NCBI GenBank assembly: GCA_950022655.1
Contig: OX465584.1
Span: forward strand, 50,202,723-50,266,722
DNA from: Alentia gelatinosa
Lineage: Eukaryota > Annelida > Polychaeta > Phyllodocida > Polynoidae
Length of the DNA stretch: 64,000 nucleotides
Direction: 5' to 3'
Program-made: the position numbers and the translations under genes
In this document: positions 1 to 13,600 of the stretch, one piece after another
How positions within the stretch are numbered: position 1 is the stretch's first letter
Layout of the letters: every line of letters begins with the position of its first letter
The notes under the pieces: generated by a model
What the model was told of the DNA's origin: nothing
Seen by the model: the letters and a program-made list of their open reading frames with translations, nothing else
Databases searched by the model: none

Positions 1-1443
1 ATAGGGGGTACACAAATTTGGGAAATTTTGTGTACATCCCTTCTTTGATCTATTGTTTAAAAGTTGAAGAGAGGGTTTATGAGATTCACAATTTTCAGAA
101 ATTTCGAGGACGTACTTCATGGATGGCCTCTGCAGAATCGCAGGGTGCTTTGTCGCTGATGAATATACCTGGAGGGACAAAACTCGCGTAGTGGGTAGGG
201 GCCTTAATATGTGGTATCACAAATATATCAGAGAATAATCATCAAAGCTTTACTGACTATGGGAGGGGGAGGAACAGACATCTTGAAACACAATAAGGAC
301 TCTATATTATACGGATTAGCAGACACACAACTGGAGACAACAAAAATCCCAGGACACGTTGAGTTAGAGCGGGTTGGAGCTGGCGGCTTAGCGCACACGC
401 AGAAAGTTGCTCACTTTCGGGGTTTTACGTTTCTCCCACCAGTGGGTGGTGAGTGGCGCTGCTTGCGTCTCCTGTACAAGAAATTAACACATATGTTTGT
501 TTGTTTGATTTTATGTCTGGTCGACAATTATAGGTCCTTTCCAGACTTTCTCAAGGCTCAGCTTTTTCTCACTGATTTTACACCATAGGGGTCGTGATCT
601 AATCTATGAGATGAATTCAGGTAGAAATTTCCAATACCACTCACTGATCCCCGAAATAACTTATTTATAAGGAAGAAAAATCTCCCATGCCCCCAGCGAC
701 TTAGTTCTAGTCTGTGGCAGGGTACCAGCCAAGTTCTCCCCTAATTCTAGCCAATCATATGACTGGAATTATTCAGTGCGAAGAGTGAACTCACTGACGC
801 CTATTAGCTGAAAATTCAGGTTGAATAGAAAAGGTCTCTACTGAGACTCAACAACCCACTTATATGTGAATTTATCGAAATCTAAGGTGGCATTTCTGCA
901 ACATTCGAGGAAGAATGATTGATTATCAATCAAATCTTCCTTAAACAATACAAAGGCTCTAAGTTTACTGATCAGGAAGACAACATGGCCTTGCCACATG
1001 CAAAAAGAAAATCAACTGAAAAGTGGAATTTTGTAAACCCTGATATTACTAACTGGGGCAACGAGGGATGTAAACTCATTGGCAGCTACTATCTGAATGA
1101 ACTGTGGAAGAACCACATGCTACATCAATGCATAGCAAACATTTGACCGTAGCCATGCATGCATACATCTAGGCGATTTGTATCGATGCATAATTCACTG
1201 ATATGGTGTTAACAAAGTGTTCTTTTGGTTTCGATGTATACTGTGAACGTTGGCTATTGTCTGACTACCTACCTTGAATGTATCTGAAGATTATTACGAC
1301 GTGGCAATAAACACCTCTGTGACAAGCCGAAAAAAAAAATAAAAAAAATAAAATGTATCTGAAAATCTCGTGTATTTGAAATGATACTTTTCCTAATTTA
1401 AAAAAAAACCACGACAATTATTTATTCATATGGTAGGGCGTAC
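1..1443. other. Region left of AK-like exon 6, no gene seen
   Basis: AT-rich, with a SINE fragment at 493-640, a TTTCAGAAATTTCGAG segment loosely repeated near 2200, and a poly(A) stretch at 1330-1352. No exon of the AK-like gene could be recognised here. Confidence 0.5.
493..640 (-). mobile_element. SINE fragment
   Basis: Minus-orientation copy: (CAAA) tail at 493, then the body with the GGTCGTGATCTAATCTATGAGATGAATT block shared by all family members in more or less altered form. tRNA-like head missing. Confidence 0.6.
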
Positions 1444-1649
1444 CTGTTCCAAATCAGCAATCTCGGCTAGCTTGGTGCCCTCCACGCTGACGACAAAGGA
1501 GTCCGTCTCGCGCGACATGTTGTCGAGATGCTTTCGCAGCTGGAGGAGGAGGGTCTCGGGGTCAGCCTGTGGGTCGTCCACCAGCTTGTGAAGCGAGGTT
1601 CGCTCCATCTGGTACTTCTCGCAGCTGATCCCCGCCACGTCCTGGTCGG
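1444..1649 (-). CDS. AK-like exon 6
   Basis: Residues 279-347, after a TGACAG acceptor whose phase matches exon 5. Mostly helical, acidic and leucine-rich sequence with no domain I recognise. The exon ends at CAG before GTACGC. Without splicing, the frame would stop at a TGA at 1428-1426, which overlaps a possible AATAAA on the same strand, so this could also be the last exon. Confidence 0.7.
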
Positions 1650-4600
1650 CTGTCAGTCAGTGAATCAAGGCTTCATTAACAACAGGCATAACACCGTCAG
1701 GATTCGTTTTGATTGATTTACGATTATGAAGACGTGGCTATAACACCTCAATCACAAGAGAAACTTTTTTTTAAAAATCACATTAAAAAAAAGTTGTTTG
1801 ATTTAACGTCCAGTCAGCATTACAAGTCCGGGCTCTACTTTCTCAAGGTTCAGCTTTTTCTCACTGATTTTATACTACAATTTTAGCGACCGAATCTATG
1901 ACATGAATTTATATAAAGTCAGATATTTCTTTCAATGAATGATGGGGGGGGGGGGGGGGGATGCTAGTTTCATATTTTAACAGTTACATCCTAAAGAAGG
2001 TAAAATCTGAATGTAACGTCTGAAAATAGGAAATAAAGGTTTTAAAGGCTTAATTCCAAAATTAAAGGTTTTTAAGGCTCCTGCAAGACCCATGTTCTTT
2101 AGTGAAACTATCTGTCAACCCTTAGGAAGATTAGATTGTCTGCTAGTCCAATTTTCCTTGTTGCATGGAGATCGGCAAGGGGGTGGGGTAAAAAGTCTCG
2201 GAAATTCTGCATACATACTTTATGATGGCCCCGCAAAAAAGTACAAAATGAAGAAATGGTGAAAAAAAGTATAGTATTTGAAAAATACCACGAAGTGGAA
2301 ACACTGGTATCAGCATATAGAATTCTTGCTGTACGAGATAAGGCCTGGAAGGTTGACGTTCACACCAACAGGTACGGAGCCCTTTGAGCGTGCTCTACTC
2401 ACTCCAGCCGAAGAGGACGACGGTGTTGACAGCGCTGGCCGGGTGGAAGTCCAGGTCCATCATCACGTCGTGCACCTGGTGCCAGATGAAGTCTGCCACG
2501 CCGCACGCCACGTCCACCGTCACCAGGCGCTCCGACTTGGCCAGGTAGTTGAGGAAGGGCTGGGCGCACTGACTGTACAGCGCCGCGCGTTTCTGTAATA
2601 AAGAAGAATCCAACAAGGTTTGGTCAAAGTCGTCGTTCTCCACGAGTTTGATGCGGTGTGATTTCAACGAGGCGACAGCCAAGTGAATATCACGTAGCAT
2701 TCAAACGAGTTGGAGAATGACTTCTTTGACCAAAACGAGTTGATTTCTGTATTTATCTCACCCCTGTGCACACTAAAAGAATAGATAACACACAGGCTAT
2801 AGACCATGGGGAACGGACTGCAATACTTGTAGGGGCATGGAGAACGAGTTCCCAATGTTAAGCCTATGGACATTTATTCCAGGGGTGAGATAATATAGTA
2901 TACCGTCCATCAGGAGGTGGCTTCATGGTAATATAGACTTACATTTGGTTTAGATACTGTAGAATAAAGTTAATATCCATCAACAGCCGGCCTCTTGTTA
3001 ATATAGACTTATCTGTAGTCTAGATGTTATAGACTGAAGTATACCGTCCATCAATAGGTGGCTTCATGGTAATATAGACTTACGTTTAGCTTAGATAATG
3101 TACAGTAAAATATACCATCCATCAAAATCTTCAGGTCACGGTGTCAGAGGATGTGGCGGAGGGAGACGGAACGAAGGATAGGAGGAGGAAGGGCATGGGG
3201 CAGAGGTGGGACTGGAGGAGGGACATGGGTCAGAGGTGGGACTGGAGGAGGGACATGGGGCAGAGATGGGACTGGATGAGGGGCATGGGACAGAAATGGG
3301 ACTGGATGAGGGACATGGGACAGAGATGGGACGGGGGGAGGAGGGACATGGGGCAGAGATGGGACTGGATGAGGGACATGGGACAGAGATGGGACGGGGG
3401 GAGGAGGGACATGGGACAGAGATGGGATGGAAGGAGGAGGGACATGGGGCAGAGATGGGACTGGATGAGGATGGACATGGAACAGAGGTGGGATGGGAGG
3501 AGGAGGAGGGACATTGGGCAGAGGTGGGATGGGAAGAAGAGGGACATGGGTCAGAGGGGGATGGGAGGATGATAGGAAAAGCACGAGAAATATGGGAGAA
3601 GGAAGAAGGGGAGCAGGGTGTGGAGAAAGAGAAGAAGGAACAGTCAAAGCCGTCTAAACCGTCTTGCCAACCCATCTAAACGATCTCTCTATCTAGTTGA
3701 GGAAGGGCTGGGCGCACTGACTGTACAGCGCCGCGCGTTTCTGTAATATAGTATACCGTCCATCAGGAGGGGGCTTCATGGTAATATAGACTTACATTTG
3801 GTTTAGATACTGTAGAATAAAGTTAATATCCATCAACAGCCAGCCTCTTGTTAATATAGACTTATCTGTAGTCTAGATGTTATAGACTGAAGTATACTGT
3901 CCATCAATAGGTGGCTTCATGGTAATATAGACTTACGTTTAGCTTAGATAATGTACAGTAAAATATACCATCCATCAAAATCTTCAGGTCACGGTGTCAG
4001 AGGATGTGGCGGAGGGAGACGGAACGAAGGATAGGAGGAGGAAGGGCATGGGGCAGAGGTGGGACTGGAGGAGGGACATGGGGCAGAGGTGGGACTGGAG
4101 GAGGGACATGGGGCAGAGGTGGATGGGAAGAGGGACATGGGGCAGAGATGGGACGGGGGAGGAGGGACATGGGGCAGAGATGGGACTGGAGGAGGGACAT
4201 GGGACAGAGATGGGACTGGAGGAGGAGGGACATGGGACAGAGATGGGACGGGGGGAGGAGGGACATGGGACAGAGATGGGACGGGGGGAGGAGGGACATG
4301 GGACAGAGATGGGATGGAAGGAGGAGGGACATGGGGCAGAGGTGGGACTGGAGGAGGGACATGGGGCAGAGATGGGACTGGAGGAGGGACATGGGGCAGA
4401 GGTGGGACTGGAGGAGGGACATGGGGCAGAGATGGGACTGGGAAGAAGAGGGACATGGGGCAGAGGTGGGATGGGAGGAGGAGGAGGGACATTGGGCAGA
4501 GGTGGGATGGGAAGAAGAGGGACATGGGGCAGAGATGGGACTGAATGAGGGACATGGGGCAGAGATGGGACGGGGGGAGGAGGGACATGGGACAGAGATG

Positions 4601-7600
4601 GGATGGAAGGAGGAGGGACATGGGGCAGAGATGGGACTGGATGAGGGACATGGGACAGAGATGGGACGGGGGGAGGAGGGACATGGGACAGAGATGGGAT
4701 GGAAGGAGGAGGGACATGGGGCAGAGATGGGACTGGATGAGGGACATGGGACAGAGATGGGACGGGGGGAGGAGGGACATGGGACAGAGATGGGATGGAA
4801 GGAGGAGGGACATGGGGCAGAGATGGGACTGGATGAGGATGGACATGGAACAGAGGTGGGATGGGAGGAGGAGGAGGGACATTGGGCAGAGGTGGGATGG
4901 GAAGAAGAGGGACATGGGTCAGAGGGGGATGGGAGGATGATAGGAAAAGCACGAGAAATATGGGAGAAGGAAGAAGGGGAGCAGGGTGTGGAGAAAGAGA
5001 AGAAGGAACAGTCAAAGCCGTCTAAACCGTCTTGCCAACCCATCTAAACGATCTCTCTATTACCATATTGGTAGAAATGAGCCAATCACCTACTGGCCAA
5101 TCAGTTGCGTCCTACTAGCCAATCGGATTAAAAGATATCTACTATTAACAGATGAGTAGAAATGAGCCAATCACCTGCGACTTACCAGCCAATCAGGTCA
5201 AAGGATATCTACTACTGTACTATCAACATATTGCTAGAAATGGGCCAATCAACTGCATCCTACTAACTAATCAGGTCAAAGTTTGTTTGTTTGTTTGTTC
5301 GTTTGATTTAACGTCCAATTAACCATTACAGGTTCTTACCAGACTTCCCCAAGGTTCTTTTACACCACAAGGGTGGTGATCGAATCTATGTAATGAATTT
5401 AGGTAGAAAACTCACCTCTACACATTTACCGAGGTGAGGGTTCTTTTAGTTCCCACACCACATAGACATGGTATGAGAACGATTGGCCTTTGATACAGCA
5501 GTAAATTTAAATCAGGTTAAAGGATATTTACTATTTACATATTGGTAGGAATGAGCCAATCGCTAGAGTCCTATTAGCCAATCTGGTTAAAGGATATCTA
5601 CTATTACCATATTGGTAGGAAAGAGCCAATCACCTGTGTCCTACTGGAATCGGCCTCGTCGCCCTGCCCGCCGGTCTCCTTCATCTTGGAGGTGGCGCTG
5701 TCAGGCTTGGCGCAATAGTTACTCTGCGCATTCAGAACCTTGTCTACCGGTATCGCCAAGTTCAGCCCAAATGATATGGGATACTGGAAAAGATGCAACA
5801 AAAGATTAGGTTCAAAGAACCATGGTAGGAAACCGCTTCACTACCTTGAAAAGCAGTATCATTTACAAAAGAATGTGTCTTATTTCCAACATTGAATAGT
5901 TTATATATCATTAAGTGATCGAAGAATTCCACCATATTGTGTTATCTATATGTATATTTTCCCTATCCGTGTTGCTTTTAACAGTGTCATATCTAGATTA
6001 ACAGTTGGGCATATTCCAATAACATAGAAATATTACCATTTCCAGCTTTGAATATGTTTAACTTACATAGTAATGGTTGTAATATGATTACAATTAATTC
6101 TGGACATTTTTGTCTAATAATTTTTGAAAAATACATTGTTTTAAAAAAAAAGTACATTGTACCAAACTCACGTCCGTTACAAAATTTATTTTCTTTTAAA
6201 AATTGTGGTGTTGTATTTTGATGCGTACTCCATAATGTGAAGGGTTATGACTCCATCAAGTCTGCCAACATTTGAAAACACTTATGCATTGTACCTTTTC
6301 CTCAAACTTCTCCAGGGCACTGAGGTTATCGTCAGTGATCCCATCCATCTTCAGCAGGTAGCGGAGGTTCGGGATGATGTCGATGAGGAACGTTTTGCCA
6401 GTGCCTCTTCCCAGCTCCACACGTCGTTCCACGCACGACAGTAACCATGATAATGTAATGTGTGACGGGTCCTCCTGAAAACACACAAGAGAAACCACGA
6501 TCATTTAATGTGTGACGGGTCCTCCAGAAAACACATGAGAGAAACCATGATAATTTAATGTGTGACGGGTCCTCCAGAAAACACATGAGAGAAACCATGA
6601 TCATTTAATGTGTGGCGGGTCCTCCTGAAAACACAAGGGAGAAACCATGATCATTTAATGTGTGACGGGTCCTCCTGAAAACACACAAGAGAAACCACGA
6701 TCATTTAATGTGTGGCGGGTCCCCCTGAAAACACACAGGAGATACCATGATAATGTAATGTGTGGCGGGTCCTCCTGAAAACACACGAGAGAAACCATGA
6801 TCATTTAATGTATGGCAGGTCCTCCTGAAAACACACGGGAGATACCATGATCATTTAATGTGTGGTGGGTCCTCCAGAAAACACACGGGAGATACCATGA
6901 TCATTTAATGTGTGGTGGGTCCTCCTGAAAACATCATTTAATGTGTGACGGGTCCTCCTGAAAACACACGAGAGAAACCATGATCATTTAATGTATGGCA
7001 GGTCCTCCTGAAAACACACGGGAGATACCACGATCATTTAATGTGTGGCGGGTCCTCCTGAAAACACAAGAGAGAAACGACGATCATTTAATGTGTGATG
7101 GGGCCTCCTGAAAACACACGAGAGAAACGACAATAATTTAATGTGTGACGGGTCCTCCTAATAACACACAAGAAACCACAACCATTTAATGTGTGACGGG
7201 TCCTCTTAAAAACACTCGAGAGAACCACAATAATGAAATGTGTGATGAGTCCTTCTGAAAACACACAAGAAACTATGGTCATGTAATGTGTGACGGGTTC
7301 TCCTACCTAAAACATGAGATAAACAAGAGAAACCATGATTTTTTTTAATTCGTTTGATTTTTTTGATTTTTTTTGGGGGGGGGGGGGGGGGGGGGGTTTA
7401 CAGCTGCTCAAAGTTCCATGATGGAATAATGCAGGTGTTGCCAATCAGTACCACCTTGTGGTGCATTGTTTAGTTATGCCGCCACTCAAACAAACACGGC
7501 TCAGTGTGGCCTCACGCCTATAGAGACACACAGTAATCACATCTAGACTGCTGGAATAAAAGGGGGCATTGCATTAGCAAGTCTGGGCTGTCTAAACGAA

Positions 7601-10600
7601 CAAGTTGGGGGGGGGGGGGTTGCTCCACTTTTTGCAGATTGCAAAATAGCCACCCAGCGTTGACACCGTTGCTCCAGATTCTTTGCGGATTGAATCATAA
7701 CTATGTCACCATTAGACTGGCCTCAGTCCCTGTATCCTACCCCTCCACCCCTTCTGAGTGACACAGGGACTGGTCTCATCCGTAATCGGTGTGTAGACTG
7801 GCGCGATTTTGCACCACACTCCCTATGCAGAGGTCTGGCTACTGGTCAGGATATCTGCTGGGAGATTGATACCCTCTCACTTTGATCTCAATCGAGACAT
7901 AGTCAGGAGTAGGCGAAATATATTGCTATGACAACACAGGCGGCCAGGGAACTGGAGGAGGGGAGGGGGAGGGGTAGAGGGAGGTATAGGGTTACAGGGA
8001 GGGGCTTGGGGTCATAAACAGGAGATTCTGGTCAGAGTGGACAAGTCTTTGATTCATGGGCCAGTCAGAGAAGGACACATGCTATAATGAACTGTATTCC
8101 AATTTTCTTTAATCATTTAATGAATGTTCATAATCAAAGACTTATGCAAGTCTATGTCACCATCTATATTCAATTAAAAACCTAATGGACCTTTTATCTA
8201 TGTCACTGAAAATATGGGGTTGTAAAAATATAGCGATACAATGTCAAAATAATGATACCATGCAATATTACTGGAGCAACGCTTTTCCCACAATTCTGGG
8301 AGCAACAAACCCCAGGGCTGTCTAAACTTCAAAGTTTATAATTGTCTTGGTTTTCCCCTGGAAAAAAAATTGGAATATGATAGCTAGGCCCACCTTCGTA
8401 TTATTGTGTATCCAGTTACGATGTTCCTAAGCTATTATTAAGCTGTTATCTAAGCTATATCTAAAGTATTAGACACACAGAATTGGAGCAGGAATACCAT
8501 AGAATATGATGCAATCCCTGCATTTTCTCTGGGAATAATAAACATGGGTATTATAAATGTATTACGTTCATTCGCTCAGTCATAAAATGCTAAAGAATAC
8601 GTTCCCAAATGTTTGTTTGCCTGCAGGCATTGTGTAACCAAGCAGATAAGTTGCGAAACCAACCTGTGGGAAAAAAAATCTATTGTCATGTCCACTTGAG
8701 AAAGGAATCTGACAAAGTCTGGTATAACCGAACACAAAACTTGTAAAACAGAATAAGATAGTACTTCTGATTGATAAAAAAACACGTTTTCATTTTCCGT
8801 CATGGTCGCCTGACAGCATATATCTTTTTTATTTGTATTTGTTATACAGTTTGTAGTTCTGATTAGACCATGATTCTTATAGATCTGTTCTTGTTACGGA
8901 TAGGAATGTCAAAAACAGCATACAGACAATTACTTTCGTAACATCTGCAATAGTCAGGTTCAAGAAGCCACAGAGAGACCAGAAAAACGTGGAACACGTG
9001 TCAGCGTCAGCCACGGTACGAGACTGAGGGTTTGATGGGAGGTTCAAACACTGTATCATAGGAGTGAATGAGGATCAGTTGATAAATCTTTGTTTTACAC
9101 AAGACAAATTAATTATAAACTAAAAAAAAAAAGGAAAAGCGGATTTCCACGGAAAGATGGAAAATGGCATCCCTGATGGATGTCTGAATTTGTTTCTGCC
9201 TTCGCTGTAAAGGCATATCGGACCTTAAAAAATAAAATGCATGTCGGGTTATTTGAAACTCAATAGGATGATCCCAGAGTATTGTAGAACACATATCTAA
9301 TTCTAAAACTGGGGGTCGCCGTGCTAAATTTTAAACCGGGGATTGAATAAGCAAAAGAAGAAACGGTTTGAATTGATGATTGTTAGTATTTGAAAATTAC
9401 CAGGTGGCGCCACTTTGTACTGTACTGTATGATATGCCGTTAAGCATCAACGCTAGGCTCAAAGCAATCCCTGTTCAATACCGTATACCATTACTTTATG
9501 TGATTATCTAAATCAAGCCACCGAAATGAATAAAACATCTTCATGGTGGTTATCCATTGTTTGGATTTACTATTGATAAAAACTCCAACAGAAAGTTATT
9601 GAATATTTTCTTGTGTATGTAACAGTACCTCTCAATGTGGCGCTCTATAGTGACGTCAGAGCGTTCTAATGACCCGGATCGATGCCGAAGTCATCGCTAG
9701 ATGGCGCATACAGGTGAAAAAGGCGGCGCGAATCAAAGCGCGGCAAAGAATGCGGAACATACAAAAAGTCGTCTGCTTTTATGGAAATGAATCTGCCGCC
9801 TCGAATTGATCAGATGTCCTTGACAAAGTGGAGAGCGCGGGTAATTATGTGATCGGGTAACTGAGGATGCACTAATCCCCTACCCTCTGCCCCCGGAAGA
9901 GATTCGCTGACACTAATATAAGCACCACCAGGTGCAAGGCTCTTATGTTGATAAAGTTTGGATGACTTTTTGTTGTTTGTAAGAAGCGAGCTTTGAAACA
10001 TGATCACAATCTAAGTTGTAAACAAGGATGAAAGTCGGGACTGAGGAAAAATTTGGAAATTTAAACGAAATGAAAAAAAGAATCATTTATTTATAACATT
10101 ATTTCGGAACAGAATGGTTAGGAATCGATATTTATTCTAACACTGCAAGTGTTGCCGGTGTATATGAAGTATCGGAATTCTGTCATTTGTCGGAAAATGT
10201 GCATCCCTGTGTAAATAACTAACATCCTTTAATCTTTTATAACATTGGCATATACAATGTAAAGGGTGTTAATGGTATCTATGGATGTCAGTTAGTGAAG
10301 AAACATCGTAATTGGCCATGGAATGGAACTGGGGTGTGTTGGGATTGTTGTAGGGTTTTTTATGGGACCCTGAGGGGGTATAGGGACCAAAAACCATTGT
10401 TTTATTGGCGTGAATGAGACTAAATCCATACTATCTTAATTTACAAGAACAAATAATTATACAAGAGCCAAGTGAGCATTTTACAATAGAAACATTGTCC
10501 TTTAAAGACGCATTTAAAACGTAATACTATGATAATAGGGAGGGAGGGAGGGAGGGAGGGAGGGAGGGAGGGAGGGAGGGAGGGAGGGAGGGAGGGAGGG

Positions 10601-13600
10601 AGGGAGGGAGGGAGGGAGGGAGGGAGGGAGGGAGGGAGTTTATCCATGAATAGGGAAGGGCTTGAATGGACTGGCTATTTAAAGGCCTAATCCTCTGTGA
10701 ACTAATAGTTCATGGACCAGTGCACACATATATTCAGCTACCTGAGGGCGATTTCCATTGGCAATCAGCAATGCCATGAGTCCATAGGAAACGTTTTCAG
10801 TTTGATAGCTTCATGGATGAGTGCACACAGACCTGTTTGCATTCTCCTTAGCCATGTGGGTGACAAAAATCTGTTCCTATGTACACCAATAAAGTAGGTC
10901 AAGCCAATATCTGATGGTAAATGATATTGCAAATGATTTGACAAAACAATATTATTTGACTGGGTCTTGACTAATTCCTAGAACAAAGTTATGAACAATT
11001 TTGACTTCTGTTTTTGTGAAAATATGCTGAATAAACCATCCTCTCATACACCTGCTGCCCCCCCCCCCCCCTCCCATTATGAGATTTAGCAAAAGTACAA
11101 GAATAGCACACCAAATATACATTTCACCTAAGTAATGACACTTCCTTGCAAGTAAGGAACTGTCAGTGCCACTTATGGAGATGGCAAATGTTACACTAAT
11201 GCTCAATGTCAATCAATATTGAGTAAACATCTGTTTGAGTATGCCCATTTCACCCCCAATATCCTCCCTTTTAACAAATACCTGAATATCTCTGTAAATA
11301 TAGAACCTACCTAGAAAATTCCACTTCCTAGTACCTACTGCTTTTATTCTCTCTCATATGAGGCATATTGTATCATGATTGGGCCAGTTCTACAGATAGA
11401 AATATGTCTATAACGGAGTTCTTAAAAATGGCCTGAGACTCAAAAGATCCCCCCAAACTGAAATTTTTTTTTTCTTCTAAAAATCCATGTCAAAATACTA
11501 AAAATTAAAACAGTCAGATATGGTATGGTCATAAAACCTTCTATCCAAAACAAAAATCATATTCATATCTGTACTTAGTTAGCTATAAAAAGCAAAAATG
11601 TGGACAGGTCGCCTAGTAACTCTATAAATAGTGTACTGCAGTAGGCTATAGCCATAACCTAAAGATCAACCATCCACCTGCTAATAAATACTCAAAATAC
11701 TAAAAATTAAAACAGTCAGATATGGTATGGTCATAAAACCTTCTATCCAAAACAAAAATCATATTCATATCTGTACTTAGTTAGCTATAAAAAGCAAAAA
11801 TGTGGTCAGGTCGCCTAGTAACTGCATAAGCAGTGTACTACAGTAGGCTATAGCCATAACCTAAAGATCAACCATCCACCTGCTAATAAACTGGAAATGA
11901 AAGCAAGGATTTCCTTGGGAAAAAGGAAAATGCAATCTTTGGATAGTGATTATATTTGGTATTTATATTTATAATTGAGAAATAGGAGAAAGAGGCAGAT
12001 ACACCTCAATTGCGGCCGATGCCCCCTTAAATTTGAAAAAAATATATAATTGTGTGTTAGTAGCCGATGTTTTATTTGGTTAATGGTTTTTTACGCCTTG
12101 GCAAATACCAGGGTAATATCTTGGTGATTACCCTCATTTACCTTTTATTCTTTTTGTACAAGTATTAATATGGCATATGAAGATAACAGCAGATTCGTGA
12201 ATTCCTTGAGAACTTACTTAGAGACCCCAAGCTGATTGTGCGAGCGAATCTATTCTATAAAATTGATGGGAAAAATCCTCTTACAGAGTAAAATGTTTTA
12301 AGAATTGTATCCACAAATCTACAAATATAACTTGAAAAAGGACCAGCACTAATATTGTGTCAACAGATCTGTGAGCGATGTCATTACCTGAAATGACATC
12401 CTGAAAGTTGGAATAAAGAAAGAACCTGCTCGATTAAAAAAAGGGAAGAAAAAAGTGTCAATCATGTGTATGACAAAATAAACATTGTTAATGCAAAAAT
12501 ATCTTTTTTAGAGAGTTGAACTTTTTCTATATAATCGAGCCTCCACTTACCATAAAACGTTGAATCGAACTTTTCAAAGTGGCCAAATAGCAAACAACTC
12601 TGCAACGTTATATTTCAGAATATGCAAACCACTATTTCTGTGTGTGAATGAAGTTCAATTAATATCAACTTTGTTTTAGACATGGATTTCATATACTGAA
12701 ACTTTTCTAGGACAGTTCTGTTGCCAAGGTGATGATACTGACTGATACTAATACCCTTGCATTTGAAACATCTAGAATATTCATTTTCTTTAATATCTCT
12801 TCCTGACGAGTACATTTTCCCTGACTTCTTTTTTCAAAGGTTCTAATTTTCATTGATAAATTCCTTAATTTCTTGACAATTCACTGAACTTGAAAAAAAC
12901 CCATATACAGCTAGTTTCGAAGGCTGCAACGTAGGCTAACAATGACGAGAAAAATAATTGGTTGTGTGTTTGAAAGGAGCGACATTAAAATTGTCTTAAA
13001 CCCAATATTTGATTTGATGCGTAGTTTTGAAAATATCAATTTGTCCTTGATTTTCCCCCTGATGTATGGTAACTAATACTGGAGACTGGTCACAGTGGTA
13101 ATGCTACCCCCCTGTTTACTCCGCACAGTCTTAACCGTCATGCTGTGACGCAGATATAGGAGGCGAGGGAGCTTGTATGCAACTTGATCCCCATAAGGAT
13201 GGCTTTAACATCAGGTTCTACCTCTACCACACGATCCACACACAGTCAGACAATACCCTGCGTTGTCCCGCTCAGTATCACTTTGATTTGCACGACTTCA
13301 CGTTCATATAACAGGATATCTTATATGGATTCAGAGTTTTAGAGCCGGGGAACCACAGGTAAAACCGACAGGTAGGCTAAATGAACCATGATTGCTCAGC
13401 AAGTGAAGCCAATAACTACCAGACCATAGACAGGTATGGTGGACTGGTAAAAAGGAAAATCACATTTTAGAAAAAAAAACGTTTTTGGGGTAATATTACT
13501 CAGAATGGAGTCGAAAACATTAGGATTGTGTGTCTCAATAAATGACAATTAGAACAGGGCGATAAAGCAGGGGTGTGTGTGTAGATAGATCAGTGATGAA

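Noticed and set aside
3136..5047. Long open frames (up to 348 codons) on both strands rich in MGQRWD or SSPISAPCPS
   Set aside because: They follow the minisatellite unit, are open on both strands at once, and have no splice or start context. Repeat translation, not genes.
6442..7335. CRISPR-like repeat array
   Set aside because: Units are contiguous without unique spacers and match an exon junction in a eukaryotic gene.
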